In this document: positions 1 to 5,497 of the stretch, one piece after another
How the letters are laid out: each line of letters opens with the position of its first letter
Position numbering within the stretch: position 1 is the stretch's first letter
Source of the DNA: Euzebyaceae bacterium
Lineage (GTDB): Bacteria > Actinomycetota > Nitriliruptoria > Euzebyales > Egibacteraceae
Assembly (NCBI GenBank): GCA_013698135.1
Contig: JACCVM010000187.1
Location: forward strand, 1 to 6,413
Direction: 5' to 3'
DNA: 6,413 nt
Notes under the pieces: model-generated
The model's input: only the letters and a program-made list of their open reading frames with translations
What the model was told of the DNA's origin: nothing
Databases searched by the model: none
Program-made: the position numbers and the translations under genes

Positions 1-2
1 GC

Positions 3-704
3 GACCGCCCCAACGACACCGGCCTGTCGCGCAAGCACGTCACCGAGCAGTGTCACCACAGTCTGCGCCGGCTCGGCACCGACTACATCGACCTGTACCA
101 GTGCCACCGCTACGACGAGGACACGCCCTTGGAGGAGACCTGCCGGGTCATGGACGACCTGATCCGCGCCGGCAAGGTGTTGTACTGGGGTGTGTCGGAA
201 TGGTCGGCCGACCAGATCGCCCACGCGGTCAGCATCTGCCGCACCGAGGGATGGGCTCTGCCCGCCTCCAACCAGCCGCAGTACTCGGCGCTGTGGCGCC
301 AGATCGAGGACCGCGTGTTGCCGACCTGTGAGGACCTGGGATTAGGCAACGTCGTCTGGTCGCCGCTGGCCATGGGCATCCTGACCGGCAAGTACACCTC
401 GGTCGATGATGTGCCCGAGGGCAGTCGCGCGGCCGGTGGCGACGCAAAGTTCATGGACCGCTACTTCAACTCCGACGTCCTCGACGCCGTGGCCGAAACC
501 AAGAGTGTCGCCGACGAGGCGGGGTGCACACTGAGCCAGCTGGCGCTGGCGTGGTGCCTGCGTCAGGACTTTGTCTCCTCGGTCATCGTTGGCGCCACCA
601 AAACCGAACACGTCGACGACAACGTCGCCGCGGCAGACCTGGATCTCGGCGACGAGGTCATCGACGCCTTCGATGAGCTCCTCGAGCCGGTCGCCGCATC
701 CTAA
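3..704 (+). CDS. Aldo/keto reductase, Kv-beta/YghZ-like (5'-truncated by window)
   Basis: This is the C-terminal 233 residues of an NADPH-dependent aldo/keto reductase with a TIM-barrel fold. The frame is open from base 3, so the start and roughly the first 90-100 residues lie outside the window, including the usual catalytic Asp, Tyr and Lys region. Visible family signatures, numbered from the first codon, are TDYIDLYQCHRYDEDTP (26-42) with His35 as the expected catalytic-tetrad histidine, the strand GKVLYWGVSEWS, the segment WSPLAMGILTGKY typical of the Kv-beta/YghZ branch, and SVIVGATK (193-200), which is part of the cofactor site in this superfamily. The protein is expected to be cytosolic and to reduce aldehydes or ketones. 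The substrate cannot be read from sequence. The GtrA gene follows on the same strand after 49 bases. The family call is secure; the exact subfamily is less so. Confidence 0.93.
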   Translation, partial: DRPNDTGLSRKHVTEQCHHSLRRLGTDYIDLYQCHRYDEDTPLEETCRVMDDLIRAGKVLYWGVSEWSADQIAHAVSICRTEGWALPASNQPQYSALWRQIEDRVLPTCEDLGLGNVVWSPLAMGILTGKYTSVDDVPEGSRAAGGDAKFMDRYFNSDVLDAVAETKSVADEAGCTLSQLALAWCLRQDFVSSVIVGATKTEHVDDNVAAADLDLGDEVIDAFDELLEPVAAS

Positions 705-739
705 TCGGCTCCCCTTCTCCAGCCGACCGGCCGGGCCGC

Positions 740-753
740 GGCGGCCAGCCGCC
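740..753. repeat. GC inverted repeat abutting the gtrA-like start
   Basis: GGCGGC (740-745) and GCCGCC (748-753) form a 6-base inverted repeat around the dinucleotide CA and end directly at the ATG at 754. In RNA two pairs would open to make a 4-base loop. It covers the position where a Shine-Dalgarno site would be, and no AGGAG-like sequence is visible. It could be the tail of a reductase terminator, a brake on translation of the membrane protein, or chance in GC-rich DNA. Confidence 0.4.
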
Positions 754-1158
754 ATGACGACGCGCATCCAGCCGCTGCGGGACAAGCCTGTACTGCGCAC
801 GGCGCTGTTGCGCTTCGCCGTGGTGGGCGCGCTCGGCACGCTGGTCAACCTGGCCGTGCTGGAGCTGCTACACGGCCAGCTCGGCTACGGGTTCACGCGC
901 TCGTCGGCGGCGGCCACCGAGGTGGCGATCATCGGCAACTACCTCGGCAACGAGCTGTGGACGTTCCACTACCGCCGGCTGAGCCTTCGACGCCTGCTGC
1001 AGTTCAACGCCACCATGCTGGTGGGCGCCGCCGTCCAGGTGGGCAGCGCCACGCTGCTCAAGGAATACCTGCCGTACCTGCTGGCGCAGACCCTCGGGAT
1101 CGGCATCGGTGCCGCCGTCAACTTCGCGTTCAATTTTGGTTGGACGTGGCGGCGGTAG
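754..1158 (+). CDS. GtrA-family four-TM membrane protein
   Basis: A 134-residue integral membrane protein of the GtrA family (PF04138). Members are implicated in moving or flipping polyprenyl-linked sugars for cell-surface polysaccharide modification. Four hydrophobic helices are visible at about residues 19-40, 49-67, 84-105 and 110-131. Family signatures are RFAVVGALGTLVNLAVL (20-36), NYLGNELWTF (62-71) and the C-terminal NFAFNFGWTWRR (123-134). Length is normal for the family. The ATG at 754 is chosen because the open frame upstream is low-complexity, overlaps the reductase and has no family similarity, while MTTRIQPLRDK leads straight into helix 1. No Shine-Dalgarno site is seen, so it may depend on reductase read-through. 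No glycosyltransferase partner is in the window, so the exact substrate is unknown. Confidence 0.9.
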   Translation: MTTRIQPLRDKPVLRTALLRFAVVGALGTLVNLAVLELLHGQLGYGFTRSSAAATEVAIIGNYLGNELWTFHYRRLSLRRLLQFNATMLVGAAVQVGSATLLKEYLPYLLAQTLGIGIGAAVNFAFNFGWTWRR

Positions 1159-1202
1159 CCGCCACGAGGGATGGACGGTGGCGGCGCTAACCGCCACGGG
1201 GA
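1141..1202. repeat. Tandem duplication of a 31-base unit across convergent gene ends
   Basis: Unit 1 (1141-1171) and unit 2 (1172-1202) are both 31 bases. They align with one inserted G, one deleted A and two substitutions in the core (GGCGGCGGTAGCCGCC versus GGCGGCGCTAACCGCC). Unit 1 holds the last codons and TAG of the GtrA gene. Unit 2 holds the last codons and TAG of the dioxygenase gene on the other strand. Each unit is itself an inverted repeat. Confidence 0.8.
1145..1197. terminator. Twin hairpins, probable bidirectional terminator
   Basis: Hairpin 1 is a perfect 9-base stem (CGTGGCGGC at 1145-1153 with GCCGCCACG at 1158-1166) and a GGTA loop. Hairpin 2 is a 7-base stem (GTGGCGG at 1178-1184 with CCGCCAC at 1191-1197) and a 6-base loop. 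Neither has a T tract on either strand. In actinobacteria GC-rich hairpins without U tracts are often proposed as terminators, so the role is inferred. The site lies exactly between the converging GtrA and dioxygenase genes and could act in both directions. Confidence 0.6.
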
Positions 1203-1999
1203 TCCACCAACTCACCCCCGCCGCGCACCGACAGCTCGTTGCGCAGTTCCCACAGGTGCGGGAAGTAGCGGTAGCGCGTGGTGCGCTCCAGGTAGCCGAT
1301 GGCGGTGCCGGCCGTGCCGCGGATCCGGGCTCCGAGCGTGCGTTCGACGAGGGTGACGTGCTCGGTTCGCCAACGGATCCAGCGCTCGTCGTAGTCCACC
1401 AGGGACTCGCAAACGACGTAGAAGATGGCGTCAGATCCGGGGTCGGCGTAGAAGTCAGCCCATGACCGGCCCGCATGACCCGCCGCACCGCCGTTGCCGA
1501 TGCCGAGGCGGGCGGCGGCATCGGCGTGCGCCTCGGCGAGGCTGCGCTGGGCCAGCCGCGCCTCCAGGTCCGGTTGCAGCCGGCCGCCCGAGAAGGCCGC
1601 CAGCGCCTTGAGGTGCGCCGGTTCACGTAGCCCCGACAGCAGCTCCAGCTCGCGGAACTGCACCGACTGCAGTCCGCTGGCCGTGCCCAGATAGCTGCGG
1701 AACTGCTGCAGGCTCCACGGCGGCATGTCGTGCAGGCTGCGCATCTGGTCCAGGCCCGTCTCCATCACGTCGTTGACGCGCCGCAGCAGCACCAGCGTGC
1801 CCGCCCAGTCGTCGGCGTCCAGCGCCGCGATGATCCGCTCTAGGTCGTGCAGCAGCAGCTTGAACCACAGCTCAATGGCTTGGTGGACGATGATGAAGTG
1901 CAGCTCCGCGGGGTGCGGTGGCTCGCTGCGTAGCTGCTGCATGCTCAGCAGCTGTGGCACCTTGAGGTAGGTGAGATAGTTCAGTTCCTCGTCCGCCAT
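1187..1999 (-). CDS. kynA: Tryptophan 2,3-dioxygenase
   Basis: A cytosolic heme enzyme that opens the indole ring of L-tryptophan with O2 to give N-formylkynurenine, the first step of the kynurenine pathway. Numbered from the ATG at 1999 (270 residues), LTYLKVPQLLSMQ (9-21) and FIIVHQAIELWFK (35-47) match the family; Phe35 and His39 correspond to Phe51 and His55 of the Xanthomonas enzyme. Arg101 in FRSYLG fits the substrate-carboxylate arginine, and His214 in RTEH is the expected proximal heme ligand. Thr229 lies in GTAGT, where the family usually has GTGGS. An in-frame TTG at 2029 would add ten residues without family similarity; the ATG is preferred and has a TANNNT box just upstream. No formamidase or kynureninase gene is identifiable here, so the fate of the product is not shown. 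It ends head to head with the GtrA gene. Confidence 0.95.
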   Translation of the reverse strand: MADEELNYLTYLKVPQLLSMQQLRSEPPHPAELHFIIVHQAIELWFKLLLHDLERIIAALDADDWAGTLVLLRRVNDVMETGLDQMRSLHDMPPWSLQQFRSYLGTASGLQSVQFRELELLSGLREPAHLKALAAFSGGRLQPDLEARLAQRSLAEAHADAAARLGIGNGGAAGHAGRSWADFYADPGSDAIFYVVCESLVDYDERWIRWRTEHVTLVERTLGARIRGTAGTAIGYLERTTRYRYFPHLWELRNELSVRGGGELVDPRGG

Positions 2000-2007
2000 G
2001 GCCGGAC

Positions 2008-2013
2008 AGGCTA
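2008..2013 (-). promoter_or_regulatory. TANNNT -10 box for the dioxygenase gene
   Basis: On the minus strand the hexamer TAGCCT sits 8 bases before the ATG at 1999. That puts transcription start within a base or two of the start codon, giving a leaderless or near-leaderless mRNA. No Shine-Dalgarno site is visible before this ATG. The hexamer match is seen in the sequence; its function is inferred. Confidence 0.45.
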
Positions 2014-2045
2014 CGCCACCCAGTCTCAACCGATCCTGCCCTGGC

Positions 2046-2051
2046 TAGGAT
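2046..2051 (+). promoter_or_regulatory. TANNNT -10 box (or Shine-Dalgarno) for the yqeY-like gene
   Basis: TAGGAT lies 5 bases before the ATG at 2057, the spacing expected of a leaderless transcript beginning at the ATG. The same bases contain AGGA (2047-2050), 6 bases from the ATG, which would be a usable Shine-Dalgarno core on a transcript starting further upstream. The sequence alone does not choose between these readings. No good -35 element is seen. Confidence 0.45.
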
Positions 2052-2056
2052 GCGGC

Positions 2057-2506
2057 ATGGCGCTCAGCGACGACATCCAGACCGATCTCATCGCCGCAAT
2101 GAAGACCCGTGACGCCGAGCGGGTCGCGACATTGCGCATGGTCGTCGCCGCGATCCGCAACGCCAGGGTGGCCGCCGGCTCGGATGGCGAGGTGTCCGAC
2201 GCGCAGACGCTTGAGCTGCTGGCGAAGGAGGCCAAGTCCCGGACGGAGGCGGCCCAGGTCTATGCCGAGGCGGGTCGCACGGAGCTGGCCGACAAGGAGC
2301 TCCGGGAGCTTGAGGTCATCCGCGGCTACCTGCCGGCGCAGCTGGACGACGCCGAGCTGCGGGCCATCGTTGACGTGGCGATCGCCGACACCGGTGCGGC
2401 CGGACCTGCGGATCTTGGCAAGGTGATGTCGGCAGTCATGCCACAGGTCAAGGGCCGTGCCGACGGCAAGGCTGTCAACGCCATGGTCCGCCAGCGCCTC
2501 GGTTGA
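2057..2506 (+). CDS. yqeY: GatB/YqeY domain-containing protein
   Basis: A 149-residue soluble, mostly helical protein of the YqeY family (PF09424), close to the usual length of about 150. YqeY resembles the tail domain of GatB, the amidotransferase that corrects Glu-tRNA(Gln), but stand-alone members lack the catalytic parts and their cellular role is unsettled. Signatures are the N-terminal helix with MKTRDAERVATLRMVVAAI (15-33), EAKSRTEAAQVYAEAGR (58-74), the IRGYLPAQL segment (88-96), and the C-terminal LGKVMSAVMPQVKGRADGK (120-138). The ATG at 2057 fits the family N-terminus. It is transcribed divergently from the dioxygenase gene across 57 bases and converges with the sugar dehydrogenase gene, leaving 18 bases between stops. 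It therefore looks monocistronic. Confidence 0.95.
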   Translation: MALSDDIQTDLIAAMKTRDAERVATLRMVVAAIRNARVAAGSDGEVSDAQTLELLAKEAKSRTEAAQVYAEAGRTELADKELRELEVIRGYLPAQLDDAELRAIVDVAIADTGAAGPADLGKVMSAVMPQVKGRADGKAVNAMVRQRLG

Positions 2507-2544
2507 CCGCCTGGCGTTCCGCGTCTAGCCCGGCACCAGGCGGT
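2506..2544. terminator. Inverted repeat between convergent yqeY-like and sugar dehydrogenase genes
   Basis: ACCGCCTGG (2506-2514) and CCAGGCGGT (2536-2544) are perfect 9-base complementary arms around a 21-base loop. The left arm begins at the last base of the YqeY TGA stop. The dehydrogenase TAG stop (2527-2525) lies in the loop, and the right arm encodes its last residues. There is no T tract. Placement between two converging genes suggests bidirectional termination, which is inferred. Confidence 0.55.
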
Positions 2545-3796
2545 AGACCGGCCCCTCCAACGACAGCACGTACAGCTCGCCGTCGTTGTCCTGCCCGAAC
2601 GACACCACGGCCGGGGCTCCGACGTCCAGCGAGACGCTCTGGTCGACGTCGCGACCGTCCACGCGCAGGGCTCGGATCACGCCGTCGCAGTAGTCGCTGA
2701 ACAGGTAAGCGCCGCGCAAACCGGGAATCGCGTCTCCTCGGTAGACGTACCCGCCGGTCACCGAGCAGCGGCCACCATCCCTGGTGTAGTCGAACACCGG
2801 CTCGACGTTGTCCTGCGGCGGTGGGCCGCTGTAGGAGATGCCGCCCTCCCGCAGGTTCCAGCCGTAGTTCGCCCCCGCGCCCTGACCGGAAGGCGCATGG
2901 TCGATCTCCTCGCGAGCGCCCTGGCCGACGTCGGCGATCCACAGGTCGCCCGCGTCCCGGTCGAACGAGAAGCGCCAGGGGTTGCGCAGCCCGTAGGCGT
3001 AGATCTCTGGCTGCGCGTCGGCCTCGTCGACGAACGGGTTGCCCTCGGGAATGGCGTAAGGCTCACCGCCGTCGGGATCGATCCGCAGCAGCTTGCCGAG
3101 CAGGGTGCCTCGGTTCTGCCCGTTGGCCTGCGGGTCGCCGGCCGAGCCGCCGTCGCCAAGGCCCAGATACAGCAGGTCGTCGGGACCGATGGCGACGTTG
3201 CCGCCGTTGTGGTTGCCAAACGGCTGGTCGACGGCCAGCAACTGCCGGCGGGAGCCCGGGTCAGCGGCACCCTCGGCGAAGTTGTAGGCGTCAAGGCGGG
3301 TGTCGCCGTCGAGATTGGTGTAGCTGGCGTACAGGGTTTGCCCGTCGGGGGAAAACACGATGCCCAGCAGTCCGCGCTCACCCTCGGCGGCGGTCTGCTC
3401 GGACAGGTCCAGCACCGCCTGCTCGGCGACGCTGCCGTTCCGCAGCGCCACGACCCGGCCGGTGCGCTCGGCGATGAACAGCGTGTCGTCGCCTTGGCGC
3501 ACGGCCATCGCCGTGGGCTGCTCCAGGCTCGCCACCTCCTGCAGGTCGACCGCCACGGCGCCCAGGTCCTGTTGGCTTTGCTGTGCGTCTTCGCCGTCAC
3601 CGCCGGTCCGCCGCTCGCTTTCGGATCTCGGCGCCGGTGGGGCGGACGCCTGCGCCGTGGGGGCCGCAGGCGCCGAACTGCTGACCGCCTGGCTCTGGGC
3701 TGCCGACGGAGCAGCGGTTGGGCCGCCACCCGACGCGCAGCCGGCCAGCAGGCCAGCGCCGGCCATCGCAACGAGCAGTCGGCGCAGGTCAATCAC
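2525..3796 (-). CDS. PQQ-type sugar (aldose) dehydrogenase lipoprotein, GSDH family
   Basis: A 423-residue secreted lipoprotein with a six-bladed beta-propeller of the glucose/sorbosone dehydrogenase family (PF07995). Characterised members oxidise aldoses using PQQ and calcium. The N-terminus is a lipoprotein signal (MIDLRR, then a hydrophobic stretch, lipobox LLAGC with Cys20). An Ala/Pro/Ser/Gln-rich linker follows to about residue 78, then the propeller from about 80 to 423. Candidate active-site features are His196 in GNHNGGN, the GLGDGGS turn (212-218) and Arg271 in YGLRNPWRFSFD. Cys344 and Cys370 could form a disulfide. The start is a GTG overlapping the upstream PAC2 stop by 8 bases (GTGATTGA), with no clear Shine-Dalgarno site, so translation is probably coupled. 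No PQQ-biosynthesis gene is in the window, so the cofactor is assumed from the family. Confidence 0.92.
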   Translation of the reverse strand: MIDLRRLLVAMAGAGLLAGCASGGGPTAAPSAAQSQAVSSSAPAAPTAQASAPPAPRSESERRTGGDGEDAQQSQQDLGAVAVDLQEVASLEQPTAMAVRQGDDTLFIAERTGRVVALRNGSVAEQAVLDLSEQTAAEGERGLLGIVFSPDGQTLYASYTNLDGDTRLDAYNFAEGAADPGSRRQLLAVDQPFGNHNGGNVAIGPDDLLYLGLGDGGSAGDPQANGQNRGTLLGKLLRIDPDGGEPYAIPEGNPFVDEADAQPEIYAYGLRNPWRFSFDRDAGDLWIADVGQGAREEIDHAPSGQGAGANYGWNLREGGISYSGPPPQDNVEPVFDYTRDGGRCSVTGGYVYRGDAIPGLRGAYLFSDYCDGVIRALRVDGRDVDQSVSLDVGAPAVVSFGQDNDGELYVLSLEGPVYRLVPG

Positions 3797-4658
3797 TGCG
3801 ATCGCGCAGGTAGCGCTCCAACTCGGCGGCCAGCTCGTCGCCGCTCATGGTCGGGTCGGGCAGGTTGTCGTCGGCGTGGGCGGTGGCGAACCGCTCCTCG
3901 AGCTCGCCGACGTACTCGGCGAGGTCGTCGTCCTCGGTGAGCAAGGCCTGGATGTCGTCGGCTTGACCCGCGGCGTCGCGAGCCAGCTTCTCCAGCGGCA
4001 GGTCGGCACCCACGAGGCCGGCGACCCGCTCGGCAAGGGCCAGGCTGGCCGACAGGAACGGCGTGCCGGCCAGGTAGTGGGGCACGCCCGCCCACAGGCT
4101 CACCGCCGTCAGGCCAGACTCAACGCTGGCCTGGTACAGCACGCCGGTCATGCCGGTCGGGCCCTCGTAGTTGCTGCGGGGCAGGCCCAGCTGGGCGGCG
4201 AGCTCGCCGTCGGAGGCGCCGCCGGTGATCGGCACGGGCCGGGTGTGTGGCACATCGACCTGCAACGCACCGAGGGTCACCACGAGTTCCACCCCGAGGT
4301 CGACGGCGAGCTCGGCGACCCCACCGGCGAAGGCTCGCCAACGCAGGTTCGGCTCGGTCCCGTCGAGCAGGACCACATCGCGTTGCGCGCCCTGCGGGGC
4401 CGCCCACGAGAACGCGTTGTCCGGCCAGTCGATGGTGCGGCCGCCATCCTGGGTGCGGCGCACGGTGGGCCGGGTTGACTGGAAGTCGAAAAAGTCCTCG
4501 GCCTCGATCCCGGCGAACTCGGTCGCACCAAGGGACGTGTGCAGCACCTCAAGGGCGCCGCTGGCGGCCTCGCCGGCGTCGTTCCAACCCTTGAAGGCGG
4601 CGAGAAGGACGGGGCGCCGCAGCGGTGGAGGCTGCCGACGAATGTGTACGACGTCCAA
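3789..4658 (-). CDS. PAC2-family protein (proteasome assembly chaperone-like)
   Basis: A 289-residue cytosolic protein of the PAC2 family (PF09754), named for a eukaryotic proteasome assembly chaperone and common in actinobacteria, where its role is not established. Signatures are GWNDAGEAASGALEVL (24-39), FDFQSTRPTV (57-66), EPNLRWRAF (102-110), GALQVDVPHTRPVPITG (130-146), YEGPTGMTGVL (164-174) and SLWAGVPHYL (187-196). The C-terminal third (about 225-289) is acidic and helical, with YVGELEERF and a final DELAAELERYLRDR, as in other actinobacterial members. The start is a TTG at 4658, chosen because an AGGAG lies 6 bases upstream and the N-terminus fits the family. It follows the hydrolase gene by 47 bases and overlaps the sugar dehydrogenase gene by 8, so it is the middle gene of an apparent operon. 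Mycobacterium tuberculosis encodes PAC2-family members, but no proteasome gene is seen here. Confidence 0.93.
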   Translation of the reverse strand: MDVVHIRRQPPPLRRPVLLAAFKGWNDAGEAASGALEVLHTSLGATEFAGIEAEDFFDFQSTRPTVRRTQDGGRTIDWPDNAFSWAAPQGAQRDVVLLDGTEPNLRWRAFAGGVAELAVDLGVELVVTLGALQVDVPHTRPVPITGGASDGELAAQLGLPRSNYEGPTGMTGVLYQASVESGLTAVSLWAGVPHYLAGTPFLSASLALAERVAGLVGADLPLEKLARDAAGQADDIQALLTEDDDLAEYVGELEERFATAHADDNLPDPTMSGDELAAELERYLRDRSD

Positions 4659-4664
4659 GACCTG

Positions 4665-4669
4665 CTCCT
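4665..4669 (-). promoter_or_regulatory. Shine-Dalgarno site supporting the TTG start of the PAC2 gene
   Basis: On the minus strand AGGAG lies 6 bases before the TTG at 4658. It is the only strong ribosome binding site I see in the window, and it decides an otherwise weak start codon. It serves an operon-internal gene, which needs internal initiation. Confidence 0.7.
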
Positions 4670-4698
4670 GTCGGATGCCTGGCGCAGTGTGGCAGGCA

Positions 4699-4714
4699 AA
4701 CCCCCTCAGGGGTT
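4699..4714 (-). terminator. Small hairpin at the hydrolase stop, possible attenuator
   Basis: On the minus strand AACCCC, a TGAG loop and GGGGTT form a 6-base stem. The TGA stop of the hydrolase gene (4708-4706) sits in the loop. Only a short GTTTG follows, so strong termination is unlikely. It may partly separate expression of the hydrolase from the two genes downstream, or stabilise a processed 3' end. The structure is visible; the role is inferred. Confidence 0.35.
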
Positions 4715-5497
4715 GCGCTTCGCCCTGTCCAGAAAGTCAACCAGGGCCGGCCCCACCAGCCGGGCGCGGGTCAGCTGCACGTCATGGCCGCCGCCAGGGA
4801 CGACCAACTCGTCGGCGTGGGGCCACAGCTGGCGCAGCTCGGCGTACTGCGCGGGGTCCACGGCCATGTCGCGATCGCCGCGTACCAGCATCGTCGGGCA
4901 GCGCAGATCCTTCAGCGCGTCGGTGTCGACGTCGATGCGCAAGCCCTTGGCGTCCCGCCGGCAGACCTCCTTCCAGGCGTCGGCACCGCCGAGCGGCTCG
5001 TGCAGCCGCGACAGCTGGCGCGCCCACAGGGGAAACTCGGCCTCCAGATTGTCCGGGTCGAACTTGGAGCGCCAGCCGTCCAGCCCTTGGTGTTCGCGGA
5101 CGCTTACCCCGACCAACACCAGCGAGGCGAACAGCTCCGGATCGGTGGCGGCCAGCGCCAGACTGGCGTGCCCGCCCATGGAGAAGGCCAGCACATGGAC
5201 CGGTGGGCCGAGGTCGCGCAGCAGCTGGCGGACCGGGTCCACCAGCACCTGGAGCGAGTAGCCGCCGCCGTCGGGCAGCGGGGTGCGCCCGTGCCCCGGC
5301 AGGTCCGGCAGATGCACGCGGTACTCACGCGACAGCGCCTTGACGTGCTTGGACCAGTGGAAGCGTCCGGTGCCCGTGCCACCGTGCAGGGCGACGAGCT
5401 CAGTGCAGGACCCCCCGCCGCCATCAGGCGGCTGTTGAGTCCCGCCGTGCGGCTGTTGGGTCACCCCGCCGGCGGGCCCTACGCTCTCGGAATACAT
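4706..5497 (-). CDS. Alpha/beta hydrolase
   Basis: A 263-residue soluble alpha/beta-hydrolase-fold enzyme. Numbered from the ATG at 5497, the oxyanion-hole loop is LHGGTGTG (37-44), strand and turn LPDLPGHGRT (63-72) are typical, and the nucleophile elbow is AFSMGG with Ser106; the first small residue is Ala instead of the usual Gly. Asp210 in VRGDRD is the likely acid and His238 in PGGGHD the base. A cap region lies between about 135 and 195. Substrate is unknown; esterase, lactonase or C-C hydrolase roles are all possible. The frame stays open to 5734, but that extension is low-complexity and covers the FAD gene, so the ATG at 5497 is preferred; a GTG at 5464 is the only other in-frame candidate before the fold. 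Residues 13-28 hold a TQQP repeat. It leads the operon with the PAC2 and sugar dehydrogenase genes. Confidence 0.88.
   Translation of the reverse strand: MYSESVGPAGGVTQQPHGGTQQPPDGGGGSCTELVALHGGTGTGRFHWSKHVKALSREYRVHLPDLPGHGRTPLPDGGGYSLQVLVDPVRQLLRDLGPPVHVLAFSMGGHASLALAATDPELFASLVLVGVSVREHQGLDGWRSKFDPDNLEAEFPLWARQLSRLHEPLGGADAWKEVCRRDAKGLRIDVDTDALKDLRCPTMLVRGDRDMAVDPAQYAELRQLWPHADELVVPGGGHDVQLTRARLVGPALVDFLDRAKRNP
5428..5458. repeat. 21-base-spaced direct repeat GCGGCTGTTG
   Basis: GCGGCTGTTG occurs at 5428-5437 and 5449-5458, a period of 21 bases or exactly two helical turns and seven codons. On the minus strand it encodes the repeated TQQP in the N-terminal extension of the hydrolase. For the FAD gene on the plus strand it lies about 38-68 bases before the start, where an activator or repressor could bind. 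The second copy overlaps a possible -35 element. Confidence 0.6.
5456..5485 (+). promoter_or_regulatory. Candidate promoter for the FAD oxidoreductase gene
   Basis: TTGGGT (5456-5461) and TACGCT (5480-5485) are separated by 18 bases, fitting a -35/-10 pair with TANNNT. Transcription would start near 5492, only a few bases before the ATG at 5496. It lies wholly within the hydrolase coding region. The -35 match is weak (TTG only). Function is inferred. Confidence 0.35.

Noticed and set aside
2000..2029. TTG start at 2029 for the dioxygenase
   Set aside because: It adds ten residues without family similarity, and the ATG at 1999 has a well-placed TANNNT box. It cannot be fully excluded, since a weak AGG precedes the TTG.
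2024..2029. TTGAGA on the minus strand as a -35 element for the dioxygenase gene
   Set aside because: It is a good hexamer match but only 10 bases from the TAGCCT box, too short for a -35/-10 pair.
2897..4478. Long plus-strand open frames (347 and 372 codons) opposite the sugar dehydrogenase and PAC2 genes
   Set aside because: They lie antisense to genes with clear family signatures, encode low-complexity or Arg/Ala/Gly-rich protein with no recognisable domain, and are expected from GC-rich codon bias on the other strand.
4171..5343. 390-codon plus-strand open frame opposite the PAC2 and hydrolase genes
   Set aside because: It crosses two well-supported minus-strand genes and reads as Arg/Pro/Ser-rich sequence with no domain, so it is a shadow of real coding on the other strand.
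4706..5497. The hydrolase as a kynurenine formamidase partner of the dioxygenase
   Set aside because: It has an HGG oxyanion loop but no further formamidase-specific features that I can recognise, and it lies 2.7 kb away in a different operon.
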